This document shows, piece by piece, positions 44,901 through 55,370 of a stretch of DNA of 64,000 nucleotides. The number at the start of each line of letters is the position of its first letter. Position 1 is the stretch's first letter. The position numbers and the translations under genes were made by a program. Source of the stretch: Gyrodactylus bullatarudis (taxonomy: Eukaryota > Platyhelminthes > Monogenea > Gyrodactylidea > Gyrodactylidae); assembly GCA_012064415.1 (NCBI GenBank), contig SSNU01000057.1, forward strand, positions 55,495-119,494. Reading direction: 5' to 3'. A model generated the notes under the pieces. It saw only the letters and a list, made by a program, of their open reading frames with translations. It was not told where the DNA came from and ran no database searches.

Positions 44901-46571
44901 ATAAAAATATTGTCGAACTTTATTTGATTTTGAACTCATAATGAAGTTATCAAGAGAAAAGAAACGAATATCATCCTTATCCCCGTAAATATCCACATAA
45001 ATACTACAGTACTATCACAATCCGAATTTTTGAGCACTCCGATTGGTTAAGCTGATACTTAGTGAGTGGATCCTTTGGGATAATGGCTCAGTGACTAAAC
45101 AAAAGAGTAGAGTCTGAAGAGATAAATTTCTCTCAACTCCCTTTAGAATCAGATAATATAAACTTTTTTCCAAATTTAAAATTTATTCTCATAGATTTCT
45201 CTTTCAGGCTGAAAGTGGACCAATGCCAAAAGCAGAGAGGTTCTCAATATGTTATTTTTTCAACAATTCTTACTCAACCTGATTTTGAAGAGAAAATTTC
45301 TCAAAGTACATGTGAGAGAGAATTCTCAAATTCCAAGATGTCTCTTCACTCTCATTCTCAATTGTCATGCAGGCTTACTACTACCCCGGGGTGAGAGTAG
45401 TTTATTCATGTAACCACATGGAGAAACAATGAATGATAATCTCTAGAATAGATTTATTCACTAATCAATTGCATACATTAGATAAAAGTTGTAGCAAGGT
45501 TTCAGACATTCTCCAGCCTCAGATTTAGATTAAATATTTGAAATAAATGGTGAAAACTACATCAACTTCAGGACGAGATAATAATCTTTCGAAATCATTG
45601 TATATTTTGAATTTTTCGAATATCTTCTAAAGAAGGGTGGAAAAAAGAATGTCTGAATGACACATTGATACGCAATTTTGTGCAGCCTCTCTTTGCCATC
45701 ACCTTTTTATCTATGAGTGTTTAACCTTGTCAAGACAGGCTTGAAGATTAGGGAATCAAGAAAACATTTGAATAGATAAGAAATCATATAGGCTTGATCG
45801 AGATAATTCAAACAATTATCAGTTTATGTGTTTATGTTCAATGGGTTTCAAAAATAAAAATGAAACTACTGAATAGAATGCAAGAATGTACTACGACCTC
45901 ATTTTAGTACAAGAACGGATATCAAATTACAATGTAGAAAAAATTACGGAAATCTAAGACAAATATACCTAGTCATGTAAAATAATGTACGACTCACTTT
46001 GATTAAAATCTAAATATTTGAAAGTTCGAATTCTCAGGAGTAAATTTGTTTTTTCTTGAAAATCGAAAGTCTTTCTAATAGGGTATTTGGAACATAGAGC
46101 TCTGCCGAATTCCTTAAGCTCGGAGGGGTTATGGAAATGGTCTTCAGATAGAATATATCCTTCGTGAACATCAGAATCGATGTAAAAATCCGATAGTTTT
46201 ATAAATCTTTTGGAATTTATACATTCATACAAAATTTGTAACGAATAGTTGACTGAGTTGTTACATTTTGAATCAAGATCTTTGCTCTCGAAAAGTGGAC
46301 CATCTACAACATCTATTTCGCAACTGGATTTGGTACAAGATTTATAAATTTTCTCTGTAAGATTTTGAGTGCACTGATTGGATATGAAGCTAGTCTGTCG
46401 ACATTTTGAAGTAGGAAATATACCAAAGTGAGCTTTTTTTACAAATAAAAACTCGTTATCATTGCATTTTAAGATTTGTTTCTCATTTTGACATATCTCC
46501 TCATCTAAAGCGTTTAGTTTTAGATGTTTTAATAGAAAAAAAAGTGCAAAACTAATCCAGAATAGAGGCAT
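23981..46571 (-). CDS. SUEL-lectin/sushi single-pass receptor
   Basis: Twelve exons, 823 residues: 46571-45998, 34788-34300, 34238-34163, 33565-33240, 30431-30160, 27957-27865, 27825-27765, 27699-27559, 25377-25271, 24609-24516, 24437-24408, 24189-23981. All phases agree. Domains: signal peptide (MPLFWISFALFFLLKHLKLN); SUEL galactose-binding-lectin-type domain (about 25-120, with EICQNEKQILKC and YECI); an unassigned stretch; a sushi/CCP domain starting at about residue 192 (KCP, INCP, VYC, PEC); a Thr-rich stalk (TTTTSTTTNAP); a membrane helix (about 355-377, ALGFILCFITLIICLCLF) followed by RRR; then a cytoplasmic tail of about 440 residues. The tail has NPIYN (NPxY-type) and Tyr sites such as NYMP and DVYESV. 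EVA-1 has SUEL domains and one membrane pass, but sushi is not typical. Ligand and function are unknown. The gene shares a 140-bp head-to-head start with GTF2F2. Confidence 0.8.
25271..27558. other. Intron 8 of the receptor and its GC donor downstream
   Basis: The intron 27558-25378 is 2181 nt of AT-rich DNA with no supported gene. It contains diverged pieces resembling MITE family B (about 26800-26960). The next exon (25377-25271) ends with a GCAAGT donor instead of GT. Confidence 0.5.
27958..30159. other. Receptor intron 5, no other gene
   Basis: 2202 nt of AT-rich sequence. An open frame at 30009-29793 (minus) begins after a good acceptor (GCTACAG) in the right phase and ends at a stop after about 70 codons. 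It could be an alternative last exon, but nothing else supports it. Confidence 0.4.
30432..33239. other. Receptor intron 4 with a MITE
   Basis: 2808 nt. It holds a family B MITE at about 32221-32492 and otherwise AT-rich sequence without supported genes. Confidence 0.5.
32221..32492. mobile_element. MITE family B, short copy
   Basis: The ends are inverted repeats around CGACATGAAGATGAGA: the left end at about 32224, the right end (read inward) at about 32488. The same termini are found at 42824-43183. No coding capacity. Confidence 0.6.
33640..33895 (-). repeat. Non-LTR retrotransposon relic (linker segment)
   Basis: Read on the minus strand, this matches 50830-51070 and 63470-63690. Shared features are a GCAGATAxAGTTCAG core, AGTTCAGGCGATTGCATATT (identical to the 50.8-kb copy), and translated blocks such as QAIAYLNS, NRFKK and KKNQLSLN. 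Stops and frameshifts interrupt it. It lies in receptor intron 3. Confidence 0.65.
35065..35700 (+). pseudogene. piggyBac transposase relic
   Basis: The left end is TTAA (35061-35064) followed by CCCTTGCACTGG and the palindrome GGGTCAATTAGACCC, typical of piggyBac-like ends. Downstream, about 35510-35680 translates to PVFLLSTLHTKPKDEEVK and then EIMTYYNSKKGGVDTLN, the conserved piggyBac YNxxKGGVDT motif, in broken frames. No right end was identified. Confidence 0.75.
35811..36284. mobile_element. MITE family A, copy 2
   Basis: It aligns with 103-559 along almost its full length and in the same orientation (for example AGGACCAACTTTTCTGATAG is identical). Ends carry the TAGGCTAGGG motif in inverted orientation. 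It includes a small internal duplication (GGAGAATG). Confidence 0.75.
41447..42305. repeat. Long inverted repeat with 175-bp arms
   Basis: Arms at about 41447-41622 and 42132-42305 are highly similar in opposite orientation, with a spacer of about 510 bp. Inside each arm a unit around GAAATTCAATAAAGAATTCG / GAAATTCATTAAG recurs, giving a Glu/Lys/Phe-rich helical peptide if translated (MKFNREV and similar). No intact protein is encoded. Confidence 0.7.
42824..43183. mobile_element. MITE family B, long copy
   Basis: Terminal inverted repeats of about 80 bp begin with TTGACATGAAGATGAGAATT at both ends and contain AATTCTAAAACGGAATGAGC in both arms (42880-42900 and 43085-43105). The total is about 360 bp with no coding capacity. 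Confidence 0.72.
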
Positions 46572-46711
46572 TAATGAACATTTCGATATTTGATTTGGCG
46601 CAAATGATCATCTACTTTATTATTCTATCGCATTAAACAGATTAATGACATGATATATTTGTTTGGCTGTGTCAATCTCTTAATTTCGAGTAAAATTTGC
46701 TCAGTAACTCA
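46572..46711. promoter_or_regulatory. Bidirectional promoter, receptor/GTF2F2
   Basis: The start codons of the receptor (minus) and GTF2F2 (plus) are 140 bp apart. A tissue-type receptor thus shares its upstream region with a general transcription factor. No named motif was found. Confidence 0.5.
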
Positions 46712-47683
46712 ATGTCAAAGTATAGCCAAGATATATTTTCCGATGCTCATGCTCTACATTCTGTGGGAACTTCTCGTGCTCAAGACGGAGTATGGTTGGT
46801 GAAGGTCCCCAAATATCTCTCAAAAATTTGGCAACAATCTGGAAACGAAGGTATTGTCGGTAAAGTTGTAATGAAGACCAATACTGATCAGAATGGTAAA
46901 ACAATATCAGAAGTAGCTTTGACTACTGATAGAAGTGTGATAAACCAAGCCGGAGAGAATTCTGACTTGATTCCTCATGTAATGTTAATGTTTTTATTTT
47001 TAAATAGGAACATCAATTTATTATCCAAACGAGTAATCCAGTCTCGAATCCAACAAACTCAGGACAGGCTGTAAAGAGAAATGTTATGAGTGGGCAAGAG
47101 CTAATAGTCCTTTGCGAAAGCAACACTGATGCCTCTGATAATCAAAATTCGACTAGTCAATCAGTTTCAACATCATCGAGCAAACAATCAGCAAAAAAAC
47201 TGTCTATTTTTGGTCGAGTAGTTTCTCGAGCTGAATGTCGTCCTCCACAAGATGCAAGGTACATGCGATTGAAAGCCAAACAAGTTAAAGACACTAATCG
47301 ACCGAAACACGAGGTCCGATTCATTGATGAGCCAGTCAGAGTATTTAAACCAACCTCAAATCATGCACACCTTGTGAGTTATCAAGTGTACAAACTTGTT
47401 CAGAATGAAATTATTTTTCTATTAGACTGAATATAAAAACCAAAAGAAGGCTGAAGGCAAGAATTTACGTAGAGAGAAACCAGAAGTAATGCAGGACTTG
47501 TTGAAGGCCTTCGAAAAGCATCAATACTACACTACAAAAGATCTTCATGCTATCACTAAGCAACCTATAAATTATTTATCAGAAATCCTCAAAGATATTG
47601 CTGTATTCAATACGAAACCACCGCATAAGAATACATGGGAACTCAAGGAAGAATATAGACATTATGATGAACCGAAAGAATGA
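46712..47683 (+). CDS. GTF2F2: TFIIF subunit beta (RAP30)
   Basis: Three exons: 46712-46978, 47008-47373, 47426-47683; 296 residues, introns 29 and 52 nt. RAP30 binds RNA polymerase II and, with TFIIF alpha, brings it to promoters. Visible: the N-terminal dimerisation domain (GVWLVKVPKYLSKIWQQSG), the linker (FGRVVSRAECRPP, YMRLK), and the C-terminal winged-helix DNA-binding domain (AFEKHQYYTTKDL, then NTWELKEEYRHYD), which nearly matches human. It is longer than human (249) because of a Ser/Gln-rich insertion around 47110-47200. The start is the first ATG, in frame and followed by the conserved N-terminus. An AATAAA at 47701-47706 is a likely poly-A signal. Confidence 0.96.
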
Positions 47684-47800
47684 CTTGTTTATTTTTTTAC
47701 AATAAATATTCATGATATCAACTTTTTACAAATATTGTTCTCAAAATAGATTCTAGATGGGATATAAAAATAAATAATTGCTGGTGAAAAATATTTATAT

Positions 47801-50800
47801 TCAGTCCGGGATGTGCGTCAGTATGTGTGCTCGAATACTCTGAAAAAGTAATAGAATATAGAAAAATAAAGACGTGCAATTTTTCTCAAATTTCAGACCT
47901 CTTGAAAAAAAAACATGAAAAGCTTGAAAATTTGTTGGTTGAAGTATAATTACCTTTCTGGATTGTTCACAATTGAATTTGACCCGACATTTGAAAGCTC
48001 TCCAGAGGCATTGGGTAATCTTTTCTTTTTCATTAAATTTGATATGTTCATTCATAATGTGATTAACGAGGTCCAGACGTGTTTTGAACTTCATTGTGCA
48101 AGGAATCTTACCGTACTGAAGAAATGAAAATAGTTTTAAATTAAAAAAAAAATTGAGAAAAGTTTAGATATTTTACATCAGACTTTATGCAATGCTTATT
48201 TTCTCTAAATTGAAAGATTAATGATACGAAATCATAAGGATTGATTTCTACAATAAATAGACCGCTTATAAGTTTTCAAGTGAGAAAATTTATTTTTGAC
48301 CTTTTAAATTCTAGACGTATGCTTACCAAACATTTATATTTGGATACTGATTCATTAATTGTGATAACTGTAACGCTTCCGTCCATGCTACCAGCCACAA
48401 GCTGAAAAAGGAATTAATTTAATCATCATAAAGTATGTTTTAAATAAAAGATTAAACAAACTGTATGGCCATAAGCAGATAGACATGTAACTGCACTCTT
48501 TGAGGAGAGAAAGAAAATTTTGACAGGCTTCGGGCTAATCGTGTGCTGGAAACAAAAAAATGAATAACTCAGATAAATTTTAGTTGGTAAACTTGTCGAT
48601 TTCAAGAGAGGACTGTGGAAAAAACTAACTTCAATTATTCTATGGACTTTGATGGCACCGTCGGCATCACCAATACCAATGAATTTGTCCAACTTTGCTA
48701 CACAAGTTATTCCGGGTGCGTTAATAACACCAATGCCCTTGTTGGCTTTCCAGTCATGCATGCGAAAGCTATTCATGGAATAGCTAAAGATGCAGTTCAT
48801 CTGATCACCAAAGGGTGTAATCGAATAGGGAGGATTGTCATGATTTAGTGCAGCAATTTTGGTGATCAATGAACCATTCTTTGGATTTCGAATAGTGATT
48901 GAATTATCTGCTGATCCTACAATCATAACAGGACTATTCTTGTTAGGACAAATTGATATTGAAGTAATTCCTGATTGAATGTTACTATTAATGCTACGTG
49001 TCTTTGTCAACACTGTTATAAACATGCCATTGAGATTGAGTAGTAGGATATCACCATTGGTTAAGCCTAGATAGAATATGGAAGTGGAATCGGGAAGATC
49101 AGGATTTGCAATATTGGCACAGCATGCTTCAACTCGATTTGTCAGTGTACGAGAATGCAAAATGGCTCCATCCTAGAAGATAAAGTTCTTAATTATTAGG
49201 CTAATTATTCGAATATAAGTTTAGCTTTTGAGTGAGCAATATATATCTATTACTAGCTACAGAAAAAGATGTATTTTTATCACGTCATTAAATAGCAACT
49301 CACATCAAGGGAGAATATAATCATTGTCTTGTCATAAAAGTTGGATAGTAAGTATCTCTGATTGGCATCTATCGCCAGTTTGGTGACACTGCTAGAACTT
49401 TTGGTAAAAGTTCGAATGAAATTTTTACTCTAAATAAAAATAGATAGTGAGAATCTCATAAAAATGGAAAATTCGAAAATTTCATTTACAAGAAGATTGA
49501 TTTCATTCAAAGTGCCATCCTGACTACCTGCGATGAGTCGCCAGTTTGAGCTAGATGTTACCAAGACCATGTCAACGACCGCTGTAGTGACATTGTGAAA
49601 AGCATGAAATTCCCCACAAGAGGAGCCATTTTTATCCTCACTAGTGGAAGAATCATTGTCATCATCGGAGCTAATATTGACTGAAGCTTGTTCATCAGGA
49701 AAGTTTGACGAGGAACTAGGACGTTCATTGATAGCAGAACTACTCTTGGATTTGCTAGCCTTTTTGGATTTGTTGAGATGAACCTCTAGCTCAGAATCGG
49801 AGGAATCATCCATCTTTAGAGAGCTTTCGGGATTAGTTCGTTTGGCAAATTTATCCCTCTGAACGTTAATTACAGGTTCTGATGACTGAACAGATGTTGA
49901 TGGTTCATTATCATTATTGAGACCGTTGAGTTTTTGAACTATTTCCAAAACATTGCTAGAAGAAATTCCTTCGGGTCGAGAGAGGGCTTCCCTTATGACT
50001 GCCAACTTTTGATAGTCAATCTCAACAGCTTGATTGCTCTGTGAAGGCTGTTGGAAGGAGTCATCTTGGTTACATCTTTCCTCGGTTTGAGCAAATGAAG
50101 CAGAGGGAGGACTTTGTTCTAGTTTTATCCTACTCTGGTCCAAAATGACAGGATTGTTACTTTCTAAAAATACAAAAGAGAAAGAATCATGTTAAATGTA
50201 CTATATTTACCAGCCAGTAGAGAGATTTATTACCAGAAGTTGTTCTACTATTCCTACTAGTCGATTCTCCTTGTGGAATTCTACGAATGGGCAGAGGATT
50301 CTTTTCCACAGTCTGTTGACATTCTACATGTGATTGATTGACTTGTTGAGGTGGATTGTCATCCATAGCCTGTTGGTTATTCTGCTGTTTCTCGATGAGA
50401 CGTTGAATTTCTGGTTGATTTTGTAAATCATTCTAGGTTTTAGTGAAATAGATTAATCAATAAAATATCATAATAAGTCTGATACTGTATTGAAATTATA
50501 AAAATTAGTTTAAATTATTAGGCCAAGTATTTCTCCAGGGAGCTGATTATTTTTTCTTCTAGATTTTTAATGCGAGAGTCAGGGTAATCTAAATGTCTTT
50601 TATTCTTATAGTCTTAATTTTTCTTCAAGAGATAAATTGTTGTGAGATTTATTGCTCTAATAATTCCAACAATCACTAGAGTTTTTATGATAATTACTTA
50701 GGTGTATGCCAATAAAAGCCAGAAGATAAGATGAGTACGGCGGTAAAAGTTCCTTTTTTGCTATTTTTAATATGTTCAATAAAACCTGATTTGAAGTTAT

Positions 50801-53800
50801 CGATCAAAAATCAGGTAATTTTTTGATCCAAAAACAGACAATCTTTGTAGCCTTCGCAGATATAGTTCAGGCGATTGCATATTTGAATTCTTCAGGTATG
50901 ATTACTCGATAAAAGTTGTGTTACTTTTTATCTATGACCTTGGGAAATAGGTTTTCGAAAAAACCTTTAAAACAAAAATTAATTAAAAAAAACCAACTCT
51001 CTTTGAATGAGTATAGCACGAGTTTGGCGAATGAGAGAGCTGAGATCTATGCGTATTTCAGAAGATTAATCGAATTCCTATCGAATGGGGGGGGGGGGGT
51101 AAACGAAGCGGTTTTTATATGATCGATCATGTAATTACTAACAAGTAGCTTCGAGAATCCATTATTAAGATTTAAATGATTTTAAAATAAAGACTTTATT
51201 TGAAATAAGCTCTTATTTTAGATACTTAATTTGTTTTTATCGGCACATTTTTATAAAATTTATTCATGAATATAACAGATATAAATCTTGAAAATTGCGA
51301 CAAACATTTATCGAATGGATTGATCTTTCGACAAGATCCAGTCGTCATTGTTGAACTTTGTCAGCGTTTGGGATTAATCCCAGCCTCAAAAAGACATTTT
51401 TGTGGAAGAATGATAACAATAATCAAATCAGCCAAGTCAGTTGATAAGAAGATATGGCATTGCTCACCATGTCGAGCCAAAGTTTCGATTAGAGATGGTT
51501 AAAAACTGAACTTTAACCAAAACTAATTCTTTAAGATACCCAATATATACTTTTATCTAGAATTTCGAAAGCATTGAACCCTTACTGGTACGGTCCATAG
51601 GAACGAAGGAATTTTTTTATTTAACTCGAATATTGTTGTAAAATAATTCTTGGTCCAACAAGAGTACCTGATTTTCATCTTTACTTCTTTTGTCTGAGGA
51701 TTTATCGTATGAATAGGTACATAGTGTTTAGAATCCTATTCTCAACAAGTCATAAATCCAGTATTTCAAATTATATTATATACCAATAAATAGACCAATT
51801 TTTAAGAAGTGACTTTAAAATGTAGTTAATTTTACGTATTTCTATTTCTACCGCCCTAATTTCAAGTTACAACTAGAGCTATCAGTTAAATAGCAAATTT
51901 TCGAAACTAAAAAATAGCATTCTTGCACAATATCATGGAAAAAATTATAATTGTAAAATCGTCTCGTAAAAATTACCCAAATATAGCATGTATTTTTTTC
52001 TATTCACAAATGAAATATAAGATTTCCACGAATATAACAAAAGAATGAAATTAATCATTAATCATTCCTAATGAACAGATCTCAATTCACTGCGTTCAGT
52101 AATAAGTCCAGCTCTATATCAAAAGTATCCTCCGGAGTTCCACAAGGATCTTCTATTGGCCCGTTCCTTTTCAATTTGGTTTTCGCTAATGTGCAATCCC
52201 CCTCCAAGGATATAAAGTTCTTCAAATATGCTGATGATCTCAAAGTTGTACTCAGCCACCCATCTCATATTTCTGAATCTGCTTTCGATGAATTTTTTGA
52301 ATTCTTGTACTCTGAACTTGACAAGCTTCATCTTTCCATCAATCCCAACAAAACCAAAATTTTGCCTTTATTCAAGTCCTCAATCCCCGAAAAGTATGCT
52401 GTCTATCTCACCAAGTCAATTGAAGATCTCGGCATCTCTTATGACCAAAATCTTTCGTTTATTCCTCATATAAAATCGGTTAAAAGAAACTCTAACTTTG
52501 CCATCCTCTCTATGAAAAGCCTGATTAAATCTAAAGACCTACGTCTCCTGCTTTTCAAACAAGTTATTCTACCAATTTTCGATTACGCATCCGGTCTCAT
52601 AAGAAATCTCTCTGCTAAAGTCACTTTAGAACTTGAAAAAATTCAAAGAAGGTTTCTCCGCTCCAACCTTGGCCCCCTATCTTACAGATTACTTTTATCT
52701 AAAGCCCAACTCTTTCCATTGTGGTTACGCAGGCTTTCATTTTCCATCTCCCTCCAAACTCAAACTAGGGAGGACTCTCTATCTCCACATCACACCAGAA
52801 ATCATATGAAATTTACCTCTCTGATAACAAACACAAAATGCCTACATTATCACAGAATTGATATTTATTGTCTCACTGGACTCCAAATCAGAAACATTTG
52901 CGCCTTTCTATTCATGTTAATCCCAGATTCTTCAGATTTAAACTCCAATTACTTCGAAAAAAACATTTACTAATTGTGATTGATCTATATTTTTTATATA
53001 TATAATAAAATATATTTTTTTAATAAAACCTTTCTACCGAAAAAAAAATGAAATTAAGAACCTAAGCCAATTTTGGTTCGTGTCCTTAATAAAGAGTCTT
53101 AAAAGTAATTTCTTGTTTCTAAAGAAAAATATTTTGTTTGATCAGTGGGATCGTTGAAAATACTATAATAAATAAAAGCTTGTTTGCTTGTTCTTTGCTA
53201 CCAAAGTGATACATCATGGTTCCTTTTTGATCATTTATATACTGAAAAATAGCAAAAATTAACAAATTTCTGTGTACTTGGTTTCAAGTACACATTGGTT
53301 TCAAGGTATGAAAGATTTTTTCCAGCCAGGATTAAAATTAGCAAAATTAGCTCTATAGCTATAACTTATAAGTTATAAGTTATAACTCAAATTAATGTTT
53401 ACCCTTCAAGTCTCACAACATGACGAATTATTATGTGAATCTGATTTTTCTCTCATAAGAGTGCAAAAAGATCTAATTTATGGAGGTAGGTCAGTAGAAA
53501 TACAAATAGAAAATGTTATTTGAGCAAATTATAAAACAACTGTGTCTATATGATTCAAATGAAATCATAAATAACATTCAAGACTTACAGTTTCCCAATC
53601 TTTCACATGGTATTCATCATATTCTCGATAAAAATCATAAGATGAGTCTGTTATTTTACTTATAATCTGGTCTACTGTTATGTTACAAGGAACTTTATAG
53701 CTGGGGACATCAGTCTTTGGAATTTGATTATTGCTAGAGGAAATAAAGTTGTCGACAACCTTGACAGCCAACTCATGCTGCTTGCACATGGAATTTGAAT

Positions 53801-55173
53801 AGTTGTCCATTTCTTCAAGAGAAAATTAATCAGATTTTTTCATAATAAATAGATTAAGCTAGACATACTCGAATATAAATTCAGATAACGATGGTGAATT
53901 ATCGACTCAAGGGAATTGTAAACAGCCCAAATGTAATTGTCAATTTCTTGTCTATTGTTAGCCAATATTTTCAAGGTTGACTTGCATTCATCAATCATAC
54001 TTCTGGTCGATACATCATACTGAACAAGATCATTATCTGGGGTCCAGTTCTTTGAGGATCGCATTCGTTTCTTTGCTGGATCTGGGGTAGTAGTTAGACT
54101 AGAGCTCTCATCATTTTTTCTCTTCAAAATTTTGCTACTGCTTTGGTCGACTGGAGTCTCTTCGGGAATTGGAGTATCAGTTTTCTTCTTCTTGGGAGTA
54201 GTTTCATTTATTGGCAAGGTTTCTACGTCATTTTTCTTTTTAATTCCTCTCGCTTTGGGTGTACCAAGATCATCTATCTCGATTGGTTCAACAATTACAT
54301 GAGGCGGTGAAATTGTTATTGTTCTGGAAATTTTATTTCCCTTTTCGTTATTTGATGTTGGAGAATATGATCTAGAAGGAATATCGATTCTTTTTATGTT
54401 GGAGATGTTTTTTTTGATAGATGAGATAGCTCCCCCATCCTCATCATCAGATGGTAAACTTTGAGAAGAACCCTTATTTTTTGAGCTTGATGGAGTTTCT
54501 GGTGGATCTCCCTCCCCAGGAGAATCAGCAAATGCAAATGTTTCAGAAAACTTTTTATGTATAGGTCTAGCAATTAGATCACTATTTTCGAGTTTATTAA
54601 TCGGCATATGGGAATATGATGTGGATGGTTGTTGGTGATTGTAATCGTGTGGAGGAATGTAACCCTAAGGAAAATGACATTTTATTGAAATTATATTGAA
54701 GGAAGCAATGAGATATAATAAAACTCACATTTGAGCTATTGCTCGTGACATGTGAAGGTGGTCTAACAAATTTCTTGTTATTCTGCAATGAGCTATAAAG
54801 AAAAGATTTAAGGAAAAAGAGAGACTCATATAAAAGAAACTTACTCTCTTTTCAAATTTTTAAGATTATTTTGATGAAGTTTAGAAGCATGATGATCAGA
54901 CCAATGTCGCATGGTTCTTAGGCCATCTTTGTAACAAATCGGACAAATAGCGTTGCTGATTATTAATTATTTTATTTTTACTTGATATCGTATTTAGAAC
55001 CCCTTTTGTAAAGCTCAGAACGATGTTCATATGATATATCATGGATGAAAAGTTCCTCAAAAATTATAAAAAAATCATACTTCGATAGACCCAATAAGAA
55101 TGTTACATAATATACAGTGATGCCCACCAGTAGCAGGGGCGTAACACTTGGGTAAAGTCCCAAATACGGGCAT
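47801..55173 (-). CDS. ZNF106-like zinc-finger/WD40 protein
   Basis: Fourteen exons, 1087 residues: 55173-55081, 55055-54982, 54955-54845, 54792-54729, 54664-53869, 53812-53589, 50432-50234, 50163-49490, 49429-49304, 49172-48630, 48545-48462, 48401-48327, 48115-47954, 47839-47801. All phases agree. Two N-terminal C2H2-type fingers (HHCILC...H...H and ICPICYKD...HWSDHHASKLH), a charged low-complexity middle (TPKKKK, DDEDGG, SDSELEV), WD40 repeats (NWRLIAGSQDGT, MIVGSADNSITI, LVAGSMDGSVTV), and C-terminal finger-like Cys/His clusters ending HILTHIPD. This order is that of ZNF106, an RNA-binding nuclear protein linked to splicing and neuromuscular health in mammals. Introns 1 and 2 are 25 and 26 nt; intron 6 is 3156 nt and holds a LINE. 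Confidence 0.85.
50520..50735 (+). repeat. Dispersed repeat C, copy 1
   Basis: It matches about 58740-58970. Shared blocks: TTCTCCAGGG, TTAATTTTTCTTCAAG, ATTACTCTAATAATTC / TTGCTCTAATAATTCC, AACAATCAC, and AAGCCAGAAGA. No coding capacity. It lies in intron 6 of the ZNF106-like gene next to a retrotransposon relic. Confidence 0.55.
50830..51110 (+). repeat. Non-LTR retrotransposon relic (linker segment)
   Basis: It shares sequence with 63470-63690 (same strand) and 33640-33895 (opposite strand). It translates in part as LSMTLGNRFSKKPLKQKLI and SLNEYSTSLANERAEIYAYF. The 63-kb copy runs directly into reverse-transcriptase coding sequence, which identifies the family. It ends near a run of G at 51088-51098. 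Confidence 0.65.
51266..51502 (+). pseudogene. ISXO2/Merlin-type transposase N-terminal fragment
   Basis: A 78-residue open frame that looks like the N-terminal zinc-ribbon part of ISXO2-like (IS1595/Merlin) transposases: LCQRLGLIPASKRHFCG, then DKKIWHCSPCRAKVSIRDG. In that family a WxCxxCxxxxSxRxGT motif precedes the catalytic DDE domain. Here the frame stops right after RDG and no catalytic part follows, so it is a truncated relic. Confidence 0.6.
52055..53046 (+). mobile_element. 5'-truncated non-LTR retrotransposon (LINE)
   Basis: A 992-bp insertion flanked by an 11-bp direct repeat AATGAAATTAA (52044-52054 and 53047-53057). The 5' end starts inside the reverse-transcriptase domain. Coding (52071-52973) includes SSGVPQGSSIGPFLFN, the catalytic FKYADDLKVV (YADD box), and a C-terminal part with LPIFDYASG and KIQRRFLR as in Jockey/CR1-like elements. 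The 3' end has AATAAA and a short poly-A tract. The open frame is almost intact; the last 40 or so residues may be frameshifted. Confidence 0.9.
53356..53392. repeat. Short palindromic tandem repeat
   Basis: AACTTATAAGTTATAAGTTA repeats and is self-complementary, so the stretch could form a hairpin. It lies in intron 6 of the ZNF106-like gene. Confidence 0.6.
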
Positions 55174-55370
55174 GTATTTTTATTTTATAATTTCTATTAG
55201 TTAAAACATTTGAAGATAATTAGAATTTGAAGTTTGTCTTTTTATACTTCATTTTTAAAGCTGTTTGAATTTAAAATATTTTTTAATAAAAAATTTTTAT
55301 AAATCATTTATAATAAATGCTAAGAAGTTCTTAATCAGAACTTTACTACAAGATTTCTTAGGAGTTAAAC
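55174..55370. promoter_or_regulatory. Bidirectional promoter, ZNF106-like/ankyrin gene
   Basis: 197 bp of very AT-rich DNA between two divergent start codons. No clear motif. Confidence 0.45.

Larger units (their letters stand above)
34789..45997. other. Giant first intron of the receptor (11.2 kb)
   Basis: An 11,209-nt intron between the SUEL exon and the sushi exon. The joined codon is in phase (A plus TA). It holds a piggyBac relic (35065-35700), MITE A copy 2 (35811-36284), an inverted repeat (41447-42305), MITE B (42824-43183) and scattered repeat fragments. No nested gene was supported on either strand. Confidence 0.6.
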
